Shown: one piece after another, positions 49,466-58,153 of the stretch
How the letters are laid out: every line of letters starts with the position of its first letter
Position numbering within the stretch: the stretch's first letter is position 1
Assembly: GCA_934131175.1 (NCBI GenBank)
Contig: CAKOZD010000002.1
Coordinates: 62,001 to 126,000 of the forward strand
DNA length: 64,000 nucleotides
DNA from: an uncultured Bacilli bacterium
GTDB taxonomy: Bacteria; Bacillota_I; Bacilli_A; RF39; UBA660
Direction: 5' to 3'
Translations under genes and position numbers: made by a program
The notes under the pieces: generated by a model
Told to the model about the DNA's origin: nothing
The model's input: the letters and a program-made list of their open reading frames with translations, nothing else
The model's database searches: none

Positions 49466-51491
49466 GTTATCATTAAAGAACATAAGAAAAAGTATAAAAG
49501 ATTATGCAATTTACTTTTTTACTTTAATTCTTGGTGTTGCGATATTTTATGTATTTAATGCGATTGATGATCAAACTGTCATGTTGAATGTTTCAAAGTC
49601 AACAGCTGACATAATAAAACTTTTAACAAATATACTTTCTGGAGTTAGTGTATTTGTATCATTTATATTAGCTTTTTTAATTATTTATGCGAGTAGATTT
49701 TTAATAAAAAGAAGAAATAAAGAATTTGGAATATACTTAACACTTGGAATGAGTAAGAGAAAAATATCTTTAATATTATTTTTTGAAACATTAATTATTG
49801 GTATTTTTTCACTTGTTGTTGGTATTGGAGTTGGAACTTTATTATCACAATTCATGAGTGTAATAGTTGCGAATATGTTTGAAGCAAAATTAACTAAATT
49901 TACTTTTATATTTTCTAGTGGAGCTTGTGTAAAAACTCTTTTATATTTTGGTATTATGTATTTTGTTGTAATGATTTTTAATACAATAAATATTAGTAAA
50001 TGCAAATTAATTGATTTGATACATTCAAGTAAAAAGTCAGAAAAAATAAAACTTAAGAATCCAGTTATTTGTACAATTATTTTTATTTTATCTTGTATTA
50101 TGTTAGGTTATGCATATTATTTAGTTGTTGGAGATACTTCAACTTTAAGTGATAAGAAGTTATATACTTCTATTGCCTTTGGAGGAGTATCTACATTCTT
50201 TATATTCTGGTCATTATCTGGACTACTTTTAAAGATTTTTATGAGTATGAAAAAAGTATATTATAAGAAATTGAATAGTTTTACGTTAAGACAATTTTCT
50301 AGTAAAATAAATACAACTGTTTTTTCAACAACAATTATTTGTTTGATGCTTTTTATAACTATTTGTGTTTTATCAAGTGCATTATCAATGAAAAATTCTT
50401 TGAATAAGAATCTAACTACTTTTTCCCCAAGAGACGTTGAGTTTACTCAAATTGTTCATGATTCTAATGATTTAGAGTTAAGTGATATTCAAAGAGAGAA
50501 TGCTAAGTTAAGTTTAGATGAAATACTTAATAAAAAAGGATTTGATTTAAGAAAAGAATTAAAAAATATAACTTATTTTTCACTTTATTATGATGAGGGT
50601 ATTACTCTAAAAACATCTTTAGGTTCATATTATGATAAAGTAAAAAAGTCATATCCTTATTTAAAGTATGATACGCCTATTATTTTAATGAAAAATAGTG
50701 ATTATAATAAGGTTGCGGAGAGCCTAAATTTAGAGAAAGTTAATTTATTAGATAATCAATATGTTGTAGTGGGCAACTATAAAGAAATGATTAATATAAA
50801 GAATGAAGCTTTGAAGAAAAATGTTAAGGTTACTATTAATAATAAAGATTATTTTCCTAAATATAAAAAAGCAATATATGGTTTTTATGAGATGGGTGTT
50901 CAAGAAAGTGAAGTAGGATTTATGGTTTTACCAGATGATGCTTTAAAGGATAATGTTGCAAGTTTTAATAGAGTGATTGCTGATTATAATGGTGAGGCTA
51001 GTAAGGTAGAAGAATGTCTTGACTCTATAATGAAAAGTGATAAATTTTATTCAGATTATTTTGTAGCATATAATACTAAAGATGATTTACGTGAAGCAAG
51101 TGTTGGCTTAGGTGCTTTAGTTACATTTTTAGGATTATATCTTGGAATTATCTTTTTAATATCATGTGCTGCAATACTCGCTTTAAAAGAGTTATCTGAA
51201 TCCAGTGATAATGCTTTAAAGTTTAATATGTTAAGAAGGCTTGGTGTTGATGAGAAGATGATTAATAAAACTTTATTTACTCAAATTGGTATATTTTTTA
51301 TGTTTCCATTGATGCTTGCTATTATACATTCTATATTTGGTATTATGTTTTGTAATATTCTTTTAAAGAGTATGGGTATTAGTTTTAATTTAATGGCTGT
51401 TATTTTAACTGCAATTTTAATAGTTATTATTTATGGAGGATATTTCTTAGTAACTTATTTTTGTAGTAAAAATATTATTAAAGAGAAGTAA
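49455..51491 (+). CDS. bceB: BceB-like ABC transporter permease
   Basis: A 678-residue membrane protein. It starts MLFKLSLKNIRKSIKDYAIY as in BceB/VraG. FtsX-like helices are at about 20-40, 55-80, 110-140, 150-175, 200-220 and 230-255. After helices near 280-310 comes a large outer domain (about 315-520), then three C-terminal helices near 540-675 (ALVTFLGLYLGIIFLISCAA). The outer domain gives peptide specificity, and the permease signals to BceS. ATG 49455 overlaps the end of bceA by 11 bases, behind GGTGGTGAT. Confidence 0.94.
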   Translation: MLFKLSLKNIRKSIKDYAIYFFTLILGVAIFYVFNAIDDQTVMLNVSKSTADIIKLLTNILSGVSVFVSFILAFLIIYASRFLIKRRNKEFGIYLTLGMSKRKISLILFFETLIIGIFSLVVGIGVGTLLSQFMSVIVANMFEAKLTKFTFIFSSGACVKTLLYFGIMYFVVMIFNTINISKCKLIDLIHSSKKSEKIKLKNPVICTIIFILSCIMLGYAYYLVVGDTSTLSDKKLYTSIAFGGVSTFFIFWSLSGLLLKIFMSMKKVYYKKLNSFTLRQFSSKINTTVFSTTIICLMLFITICVLSSALSMKNSLNKNLTTFSPRDVEFTQIVHDSNDLELSDIQRENAKLSLDEILNKKGFDLRKELKNITYFSLYYDEGITLKTSLGSYYDKVKKSYPYLKYDTPIILMKNSDYNKVAESLNLEKVNLLDNQYVVVGNYKEMINIKNEALKKNVKVTINNKDYFPKYKKAIYGFYEMGVQESEVGFMVLPDDALKDNVASFNRVIADYNGEASKVEECLDSIMKSDKFYSDYFVAYNTKDDLREASVGLGALVTFLGLYLGIIFLISCAAILALKELSESSDNALKFNMLRRLGVDEKMINKTLFTQIGIFFMFPLMLAIIHSIFGIMFCNILLKSMGISFNLMAVILTAILIVIIYGGYFLVTYFCSKNIIKEK

Positions 51492-51503
51492 GACTTTATG
51501 TTT

Positions 51504-51535
51504 AAGGATTAGTTTAAGACTAGTCCTTTAATTTT
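51504..51535 (+). terminator. Hairpin after bceB
   Basis: AAGGATTAGT (51504-51513) pairs with ACTAGTCCTT (51519-51528) with one T-G pair. The following TAATTTTAT is a weak T run, so part of the transcription may read into the lipoprotein gene. Confidence 0.6.
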
Positions 51536-51558
51536 ATAATTTATGAGGAAGTGATTTT

Positions 51559-52014
51559 ATGAAAAGAATAGTAATTATTATTAGTATAGTTTTTATTTCA
51601 TTAATTGTTTGTGGTTGTTCTAAAAAGGAAGTAATTAATGAGTTTGATAATACTATTAAAATGATTAGTGATAATATATTAACTAAGGATGAAAGATTAG
51701 TTGGAGATAGAGTTTTTGGAGTAGACCACTATGTTGGAACTTATAAGGCGAATTATAAAGATTTTAGTAGTGAAGAAATATTATTTGGAGGAACTACTAT
51801 TGAGAGAAAAAAAGGTGGTGTTATTCACGTTAAACTAACTATTAAAGGAGATAGTGGAAGTATTAAAGTTATTGCTAGATTAAAAGGAGAAGATAAAGTT
51901 TTAGGAGATAAGAATGGTATATATGAAGTTGATTTAAATGTATTAGATGGAAGTAATTTTATTATAGTTAAAGGAGATAAATTTAGTGGTATTTTACAAT
52001 TAGAAATAGAGTAG
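51559..52014 (+). CDS. Putative lipoprotein beside the Bce module
   Basis: A 151-residue protein with a lipoprotein signal (ISLIVCGCSKKE; the lipidated Cys is probably the second). The mature part is beta-rich, with ERKKGGVIHVKLTIKGDSGS and VDLNVLDGSNFIIVKG. It lies 67 bases after bceB, read in the same direction. A role in peptide resistance is possible only by position. ATG follows GAGGAAGTGA. Confidence 0.75.
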   Translation: MKRIVIIISIVFISLIVCGCSKKEVINEFDNTIKMISDNILTKDERLVGDRVFGVDHYVGTYKANYKDFSSEEILFGGTTIERKKGGVIHVKLTIKGDSGSIKVIARLKGEDKVLGDKNGIYEVDLNVLDGSNFIIVKGDKFSGILQLEIE

Positions 52015-52094
52015 GTAATTGTTTAATAAATTTATAAATTATTGATTATTTATGTATGATATAATATTTATATGTTTATTGGATGGTGTTTATT

Positions 52095-52661
52095 ATGAGG
52101 GATTGGACTTCTTATCAAGAAAAAAGTCTAAATGGTGAAGTTTGTCGTTTATTAAAATATTTTGTGAATCATTATACTGGTTATAAAACAATTGTTGATT
52201 TAGGCTGTGGTGCAGGTAATGAAGTTGTCTATATGTTGAAGAAGGGTTTTTTCGTTACCGCGATAGATAGACAATTAAATAGAAATTATATTTTAGATAG
52301 AATTGATAATTCTTTAGTTAATAAAGTTTCTTTTATAGAACACGATTTTGTAGGACTTAATATTCCTAAGTGTGATGTTTTAATGTCTTTTTTTAGTATT
52401 CCTTTTTGTAAGATAGAATATTTTGATACTTTATGGAATAATATATATAATTCTATAAATGATAATGGATATTTTGTTGGTCAATTATTTGGCGAGAGAG
52501 ATGATTTAAGATTAGTTGGTGATATTAATGTTTTTTCTAAAGATGAAGCGCTTAAATATTTAAATAGATATGAATTTTTATATTTTAAGGAGTTTGATTT
52601 TGTTAGAGAGACTGATAATAAAAAATGGCATTTTTTTAATTTTATTGTGAGAAAAAAGTAA
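52095..52661 (+). CDS. SAM-dependent methyltransferase, class I
   Basis: A 188-residue protein. Motif I is TIVDLGCGAGNEVVYML, motif II the acidic end in VTAIDRQLNRN, and IEHDFVGLNIPKCDVLMSFF corresponds to motifs III-IV. It is like small-molecule methyltransferases of the TehB group and has no DNA-methylase motif. ATG 52095 follows GGATGGTG; the ATG at 52083 overlaps that site. Confidence 0.85.
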   Translation: MRDWTSYQEKSLNGEVCRLLKYFVNHYTGYKTIVDLGCGAGNEVVYMLKKGFFVTAIDRQLNRNYILDRIDNSLVNKVSFIEHDFVGLNIPKCDVLMSFFSIPFCKIEYFDTLWNNIYNSINDNGYFVGQLFGERDDLRLVGDINVFSKDEALKYLNRYEFLYFKEFDFVRETDNKKWHFFNFIVRKK

Positions 52662-52693
52662 CGTATAAATAATTATTGATTTGAGGTGTATTT

Positions 52694-53473
52694 ATGGATA
52701 ATAGAAAATTGTTAGAAAGTATTAAGAAAATAGTTTATGAATGTGGGAAGATTATTGTTAGTGCAGATAGTGATTCTTTAGATATAGAATTAAAAGAGGG
52801 TAATAATAATGTTGTAACTAATTATGATAAGTTAGTTCAAAATACTTTGAAGGAAAAGTTAACTGCATTAATTCCTGGTTCAGTATTTTTTGGAGAAGAA
52901 AATAATGAGTATGTAGATGATGTTTCTACTTTAGAAAATGTCTTTATTGTAGATCCAATTGATGGTACAACTAATTTTTCTAGAGGATTTAAGACAAGTT
53001 CAATTTCTGTTGCATTAGTTAAAAATAATCAACCTGTTATTGGAGTTTGTTATAATCCTTATACTGATGAGATGTATAGTGCGATTAAGGGTGCTGGAGC
53101 ATATTTAAATGATAAAAAAATATATGTATCTAATGAATGTTTAAAGAATGGTATTTTGTTATCTGGATGTTCTCCATATTATGATGATTTAAGAAGAAAA
53201 TCAATTGAGATTCATTCTAAGTTTTGTTCAGTTGCGAGTGATTATAGAAGATTTGGTAGTGCAGTATTAGAAATATGCAGTATCGCAAGTGGTAAGGCAG
53301 AAGTTTATTTTGAACTTAAATTAATGCCTTGGGATTATGCAGCTGCTTCATTAATATTAGAAGAAGCAGGTGGTAAGATAAGTACAATTAATGGAGATGC
53401 ACTACAATATAATAATCCAACTTCAGTACTTGCGAGTAATGGTGTAGAAGATTATTTAGAATATATAAATTAA
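52694..53473 (+). CDS. Inositol monophosphatase family protein
   Basis: A 259-residue metal-dependent phosphatase. FFGEENNE, FIVDPIDGTTNFSRGF and LMPWDYAAASLILEEAGGK contain the Glu and Asp residues that bind two or three Mg ions. Substrates in the family include inositol phosphate, fructose-1,6-bisphosphate, PAP and others. The specificity is not clear. ATG follows TTGAGGTGT. Confidence 0.92.
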   Translation: MDNRKLLESIKKIVYECGKIIVSADSDSLDIELKEGNNNVVTNYDKLVQNTLKEKLTALIPGSVFFGEENNEYVDDVSTLENVFIVDPIDGTTNFSRGFKTSSISVALVKNNQPVIGVCYNPYTDEMYSAIKGAGAYLNDKKIYVSNECLKNGILLSGCSPYYDDLRRKSIEIHSKFCSVASDYRRFGSAVLEICSIASGKAEVYFELKLMPWDYAAASLILEEAGGKISTINGDALQYNNPTSVLASNGVEDYLEYIN

Positions 53474-53494
53474 TATTTTAGTAATGGTGGTATT

Positions 53495-53983
53495 ATGAAA
53501 GAAAAATATATTATAATAATAATTGTTGTATTACTTACTTTATTAAGTTTTATTGGTAAAAACATATTTATAAATTATGTTAATTATGACTGGGATGCAG
53601 TGAAGGATAATAAATATGTAAAAATTAATAAAAGTAATTTAGAAGTTTTTAAAAAGTATGATGACTATATGCAATATTATTCTGATTTTAAAGATAATAA
53701 TTCAAAAAGAAAATATTATTTTAAGAATACTTTTTCTAAAAATAATATATATGTTTTGAAATATAATACAAAGTTATGTGGCGAAAAAATACTAAAAACA
53801 AAATTAAAAACAAAAGGAAATACTGCTAATATTTATTTAGATATAGATGGAGGTTGTGGTTTTTGTTCTCCTGATGATATTTATAAAACATTTAAAATTA
53901 ATAAAAAAATTAAAAAAGTTAACGTCTATTCTAAGATTGTAAGAAAGCCTTTTTGCCTAGAGTATGACCAAGTACAAAAATAG
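53495..53983 (+). CDS. Hypothetical exported or anchored protein
   Basis: A 162-residue protein with an N-terminal hydrophobic stretch at 5-24 (YIIIIIVVLLTLLSFIGKNI). A basic outer part carries IYLDIDGGCGFCSPDD, where the Cys pair could bind a metal or form a disulfide, and a final FCLEYDQVQK. No family is recognised. ATG follows ATGGTGGT after the phosphatase. Confidence 0.7.
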   Translation: MKEKYIIIIIVVLLTLLSFIGKNIFINYVNYDWDAVKDNKYVKINKSNLEVFKKYDDYMQYYSDFKDNNSKRKYYFKNTFSKNNIYVLKYNTKLCGEKILKTKLKTKGNTANIYLDIDGGCGFCSPDDIYKTFKINKKIKKVNVYSKIVRKPFCLEYDQVQK

Positions 53984-54002
53984 AAATCTAAATTACAAAT
54001 AT

Positions 54003-54034
54003 AAAAACTCATATCAAATTGATATGAGTTTTAT
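54003..54034. terminator. Bidirectional terminator
   Basis: AACTCATATC (54006-54015) pairs with GATATGAGTT (54021-54030), flanked by A and T runs, between convergent genes. Confidence 0.85.
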
Positions 54035-54882
54035 CTTCTTAATAACCTTTTTATAAACATTTTTTTAGTTTTGGGTTTATCTGTATTTTCACGACTTTCA
54101 TTAATTTTATTTTCTACTTCTGTATTTATTAGGTCTATTAAATCAGTTTGTTTTATATGACCTAGGTTATTTATATCCATATCTATATATTCGCCATCTC
54201 CGTTTGTTGTTAGAAAACCTGTTGCTGTTAAATAGAAAGCGTTATATACATTTATAGTGTTATTACTTATAAGAAATTTTATTGGATCTACTTCATATGT
54301 GTATGGCTTACCAGTTTTGGCAAGTCCTGTCTTTAAAATGTCTTCATCGTTAGAGTCTTTCCAATCTAGAAATATATCTTTACATGCATTTTGGTATGCT
54401 GATATTTGTTCCTCTGTTAGAGGTTTATGATATTTATTTCTTGATATGGCAATTAATGAAAAGTTAGTCATATAAGGAATTTCTGATTCCATAGAATATT
54501 CTTTAGCAAATTGTATCATTTGTTCAATTTCATCTTTTAACTCTTCTTTTTTGTATAAATTAAACTTTGTAAAAGCATCTATAATTTTAGGTGATAAAAT
54601 ATGACCATTAGTTACCATTTCAATTGAGTTAACAGGAATTTTATCATTAATGATTTTATCAATTATATAAACAATCATATCTTCATTTAAAGTAGGTTCT
54701 CCTCCACTAAATACAATAGCATTTACTGTGACATTTTCCTTATTAATCATATTTAATATAAGGTCAACATCTTCTTTTGAAATATTTACTTTTTGACTTG
54801 GACCACGCATACAGAAATCTTTACATATTAAATTGCAATTACGTGTTACTTCAATAGCAATTCTTTTAATATTTATATTCAT
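54031..54882 (-). CDS. Radical SAM-like protein with CX3CX3C motif
   Basis: A 283-residue protein. It opens IKRIAIEVTRNCNLICKDFC followed by MRGP: the cluster motif reads Cys-x3-Cys-x3-Cys instead of CX3CX2C. The following AIVFSGGEPTLNED is the canonical GGE SAM-binding motif, and SIEMVTNGHILSP is the next strand. No SPASM cysteine cluster is seen, and the C-terminal end is basic. ATG 54882 follows AAGGAGTG on the minus strand. It is divergent from the pilin-LRR gene, so the two share an intergenic region. Substrate unknown. Confidence 0.82.
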   Translation of the reverse strand: MNINIKRIAIEVTRNCNLICKDFCMRGPSQKVNISKEDVDLILNMINKENVTVNAIVFSGGEPTLNEDMIVYIIDKIINDKIPVNSIEMVTNGHILSPKIIDAFTKFNLYKKEELKDEIEQMIQFAKEYSMESEIPYMTNFSLIAISRNKYHKPLTEEQISAYQNACKDIFLDWKDSNDEDILKTGLAKTGKPYTYEVDPIKFLISNNTINVYNAFYLTATGFLTTNGDGEYIDMDINNLGHIKQTDLIDLINTEVENKINESRENTDKPKTKKMFIKRLLRR

Positions 54883-55039
54883 AAGCACTCCTTTTTTTGA
54901 TTATTATAATAAAATATTTTTTTGTGTCAATAAAAATACTACTTTTAGTTATTTTATTTTCTTTCTAAATCAGACTAATTATCTTTTTTAATATATCTTT
55001 TTTTTGATATTTTTTGTATAATTTATAGTAGGTGATAAT

Positions 55040-57094
55040 ATGAAAATAAATAATAAAGGTTTTTCATTAGTTGAATTACTGGCTGTTGTTGCAATTCTTG
55101 CTGTTTTAGCAACTGTTGGTATTTCTGCATATTCAAAGTATGTGGAAGATTCTAAGAGAACAATGTATGCAAAAATGGCAAAAGATTATATAAATGAGGC
55201 TAGAGTTCAAATTTCTAGTAAGGAAATCAAAAAGATTTCTAATCCAACGTATTCATATTATATTTCTATTGAGAAACTTTCAGATAATGATCCATTAGAA
55301 CCATCTCCGTTTGGTAAGTGGAATGAAGCTTATGTTATTTTTGTTCCTGGAAAAAACGGACAAGACAGATATTATTTTGCTAGTATCGATGAAGTTGGTT
55401 GGATGATTGATGGAGTAGAAGAGTCTAAAATTACTAAAAATAGTGTTAAGCATGTTACTGATAAAGATTCATTAGATAAGAAATTTAAAGGTGATGGTAC
55501 TGAAAAGATAATTACTATTAATGGAGATGGTACTAGAGGTGAGTCTAAAGAAACTATTGCTTGGACAATTTCTGAAACTAAGAAATGTTTTAGTTTTACT
55601 AATTTAAGTAATGGTACTATAAGACTTAATTATTATAATCTTGCATGCGGTAAAGATGTTACTATACCAACACAAGTTGGTGGTAAAAAAGTAACTGAAA
55701 TTTATACATCTACATTTGATAGTATGGGTATTACTAGTGTTAATTTACCTAGTACTTTAACTAGTATTGGGTCTCGTGCATTTATTAGTAATAATCTTAC
55801 TTCTGTTAATATACCGAGTGGTTGTAAAAATATTGGGTCTGAGGCATTTTATAGTAATAAAATAAGTAGTGTTAAAATACCTAGTACTGTTTCAACAATT
55901 GGACAAAGAGCTTTCTATAATAATAAAATAAGTGGTTATATATATAAGATTGTTCCAAATAAAGATGCAACTATTGGTTCATGTGCGTTCTGTAAAAATA
56001 ATGTATATGGTGCTGGATTTACATTTAGTGGTCAAGCAGTAAAGGGTTATATTGGAGATTTTTCTGAATTTGCTGATAAGAGGTTTATAATTCCTACAGA
56101 AACTCCAGATGGAAAACCAGTAACTGAAATTAGTGGTTCAGCATTTTATGGATTACCTTTAGGTGGTTATACAGTTGTTATTCCAAGTACTGTTACAAAA
56201 ATTGGGGGTTCGGCGTTTAGTTTTTCAGGAATTAGTGCAGTAAACTTACCAAAAGGTTTAAAAACGATAGAGGGTTCAGCATTTTATTCATGTAGTTTAA
56301 CATCACTTGATATTCCTGATACTGTAACATCAATTGGTGGACTTGCTTTTAATAGAAATAGTGTTAGTGCATCAAGTAAAGATTTATGGATATATAGAAG
56401 AACGGCTAGTGGAATAGATTATTCAACAATTATTGGATATTCAGGAGCAAATAGAACTAATTTAGTTATTCCAACAACTGCGGGTCCTAAAAAGACAACT
56501 CTTACAACTATTGGAGATAATGCTTTTAGATATTTGGACTTAAGAGGAAGTTTGGTAATACCAAGTACTGTTTCATCATATGGTTCACTTGCATTTAATC
56601 TTAATTATTTATCAAGTATTGATCAAGGATATGATACAAAAGGAAATAAAGTTGTATCTACTGATGGTATTATATATAAACGTACAGGAAGTGGAAAAGT
56701 AGATACCTCATATGTATACTCTTTTGCAAATAATAATAATGCTCATCCTGTTATACCAAGCGGTGTTAAAACTATAGGACCATATGCATTTTATTATTCT
56801 AGAATTCAAAGCATAAGTTTACCAGAGGGACTTACTACTATTGGAAATAATGCTTTTGAACTTGCAGATTTACGTGGTACTGTTACAATTCCAAGTACAG
56901 TAACATCTATTGGAAGTAATGCATTTTATAAAGCAAAGACATGGACATCATTTAATTATTATATGACGAAGATAGTAAACAAAACTAATCGTTCATTTGA
57001 TTGGAAAAGTATAACTGGAGGTCCAAGTACTGCAAATTTTGTAACTGGTACTGTAGAAAATTGGTATGGAGATATTGAAGTAGTTAGGGGATAG
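55040..57094 (+). CDS. Type IV prepilin fused to BspA-type leucine-rich repeats
   Basis: A 684-residue protein. The prepilin leader is MKINNKG, with processing before FSLVELLAVVAILAVLATVG and Glu at mature position 5. A pilin head at about 60-170 shares SPFG ... YYFASIDEVGWMI with the pilin at 57448. From about 175 to 665 come around a dozen BspA/LRR_5-type repeats of the form IP-x-x-V-x-x-IG-x-x-AF (LTSIGSRAF, VTKIGGSAF, LTTIGNNAF). A surface adhesin mounted on a pilus-like base is the obvious reading. ATG follows TAGGTGATA. A small membrane gene and a second pilin follow. Confidence 0.92.
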   Translation: MKINNKGFSLVELLAVVAILAVLATVGISAYSKYVEDSKRTMYAKMAKDYINEARVQISSKEIKKISNPTYSYYISIEKLSDNDPLEPSPFGKWNEAYVIFVPGKNGQDRYYFASIDEVGWMIDGVEESKITKNSVKHVTDKDSLDKKFKGDGTEKIITINGDGTRGESKETIAWTISETKKCFSFTNLSNGTIRLNYYNLACGKDVTIPTQVGGKKVTEIYTSTFDSMGITSVNLPSTLTSIGSRAFISNNLTSVNIPSGCKNIGSEAFYSNKISSVKIPSTVSTIGQRAFYNNKISGYIYKIVPNKDATIGSCAFCKNNVYGAGFTFSGQAVKGYIGDFSEFADKRFIIPTETPDGKPVTEISGSAFYGLPLGGYTVVIPSTVTKIGGSAFSFSGISAVNLPKGLKTIEGSAFYSCSLTSLDIPDTVTSIGGLAFNRNSVSASSKDLWIYRRTASGIDYSTIIGYSGANRTNLVIPTTAGPKKTTLTTIGDNAFRYLDLRGSLVIPSTVSSYGSLAFNLNYLSSIDQGYDTKGNKVVSTDGIIYKRTGSGKVDTSYVYSFANNNNAHPVIPSGVKTIGPYAFYYSRIQSISLPEGLTTIGNNAFELADLRGTVTIPSTVTSIGSNAFYKAKTWTSFNYYMTKIVNKTNRSFDWKSITGGPSTANFVTGTVENWYGDIEVVRG

Positions 57095-57097
57095 AAT

Positions 57098-57424
57098 ATG
57101 AAAAATAAAAAAATTATTGTTATTGTAGTTTTTATAATTTCACTTATATTAATAGGAACAGGAATATTTCTTAGTTTAAAAGGAGACTATAATACTAAGA
57201 ATGAAAATAATGAAATAGATAATGGTGAAGTAATAGGAGATTATAATATTAATTATTATAATAGTGTAGATGAGGCAATTAACTATATTAAAGCTATAAG
57301 AAATACAGAAAATGTTAATATTGTTAATGAAGACGAAAATAACTATTATATAGAAGTTAGTGTTGATAATAGTACTTTTAATTATGTTTATTCTAAAGTA
57401 GATAATACTTTAACAGATGAATAA
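57098..57424 (+). CDS. Small membrane-anchored protein in the pilin cluster
   Basis: A 108-residue protein with an N-terminal helix at 5-27 (IIVIVVFIISLILIGTGIFL) and an acidic outer part containing YNSVDEAINYIKAIRN. It starts three bases after the pilin-LRR stop, so it belongs to the same transcript. It lacks a prepilin motif. No family is recognised; a pilus accessory role is only positional. Confidence 0.75.
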   Translation: MKNKKIIVIVVFIISLILIGTGIFLSLKGDYNTKNENNEIDNGEVIGDYNINYYNSVDEAINYIKAIRNTENVNIVNEDENNYYIEVSVDNSTFNYVYSKVDNTLTDE

Positions 57425-57447
57425 TAGTATATTTAGGATGTGATAAT

Positions 57448-58050
57448 ATGTTTAGATTAAATAATAAAGGTTTTTCATTGATTGAACTTTTGGCAGCAAT
57501 GGTTATTCTAATTATTTTGTTTTCATCAATTATGGTTAGTACAGGAGCAATAATTAGAAATTCTAATAAAAATGCATTTATTATTAATGCTAAGGCTTAT
57601 GCTAATGCATTAAGAGAAAATAGTTATCAAGATGATTTAAGCATTGATGAAGAAGATAGCGTTTTCTTTATTGACCCTAAATATTTAGATATGGATAGTA
57701 CTAATTATGAAAGTCCTTTTGGAGAGTATGTAGTTAATTATTTAGTTGTAACATACGATGGTGATAAATTTCACTACTTTTATGTAGCATATGATGATGA
57801 AGGTTGGGGGATTAGGTTAGGAAAAGAACTTACTAATTTAAAAAAGTCTGATGTTGAATTCTTAGATGATGATTTTAATGAAGAAATTTTTGAATATAAA
57901 AAATTTAATAATTCAAATAAAAATTGTTCTAAACTTAAAAGTTATTTAATAAACGTAAATAATTCATCTGATCCGTTTAGTGATAAAACAAAAGCTGTAT
58001 TTGTTGATAAAGAAGGAGAATTTACTACTGTTGATTTAAGTGGTTGCTAA
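57448..58050 (+). CDS. Type IV prepilin-like protein
   Basis: A 200-residue protein with the leader MFRLNNKG, then FSLIELLAAMVILIILFSS, with Glu at mature position 5. The head includes ESPFGEYVVNYLVV and YFYVAYDDEGWGI, shared with the pilin-LRR protein at 55040, which points to a common origin. Two cysteines near the end (NCSKL, SGC) could close the usual pilin disulfide loop. ATG follows AGGATGTGATA. Confidence 0.9.
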   Translation: MFRLNNKGFSLIELLAAMVILIILFSSIMVSTGAIIRNSNKNAFIINAKAYANALRENSYQDDLSIDEEDSVFFIDPKYLDMDSTNYESPFGEYVVNYLVVTYDGDKFHYFYVAYDDEGWGIRLGKELTNLKKSDVEFLDDDFNEEIFEYKKFNNSNKNCSKLKSYLINVNNSSDPFSDKTKAVFVDKEGEFTTVDLSGC

Positions 58051-58051
58051 G

Positions 58052-58076
58052 TAGATAGACTTTTCTATCTATTTTG
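58052..58076 (+). terminator. Terminator of the pilin cluster
   Basis: TAGATAGA (58052-58059) pairs with TCTATCTA (58064-58071), followed by T-rich sequence. Confidence 0.8.
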
Positions 58077-58153
58077 TTTTCTTTAATAAAAAAATGTTAA
58101 AAAACTTATAATAAAAGTGATATAATTTTATTATGATAGAGGAGGATTTTTAT

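Noticed and set aside
52095..52661. Candidate partner methylase for the MvaI-like nuclease
   Set aside because: The protein has a class I SAM site but no DPPY, SPPY or PC motif of DNA methyltransferases and lies 46 kb away.
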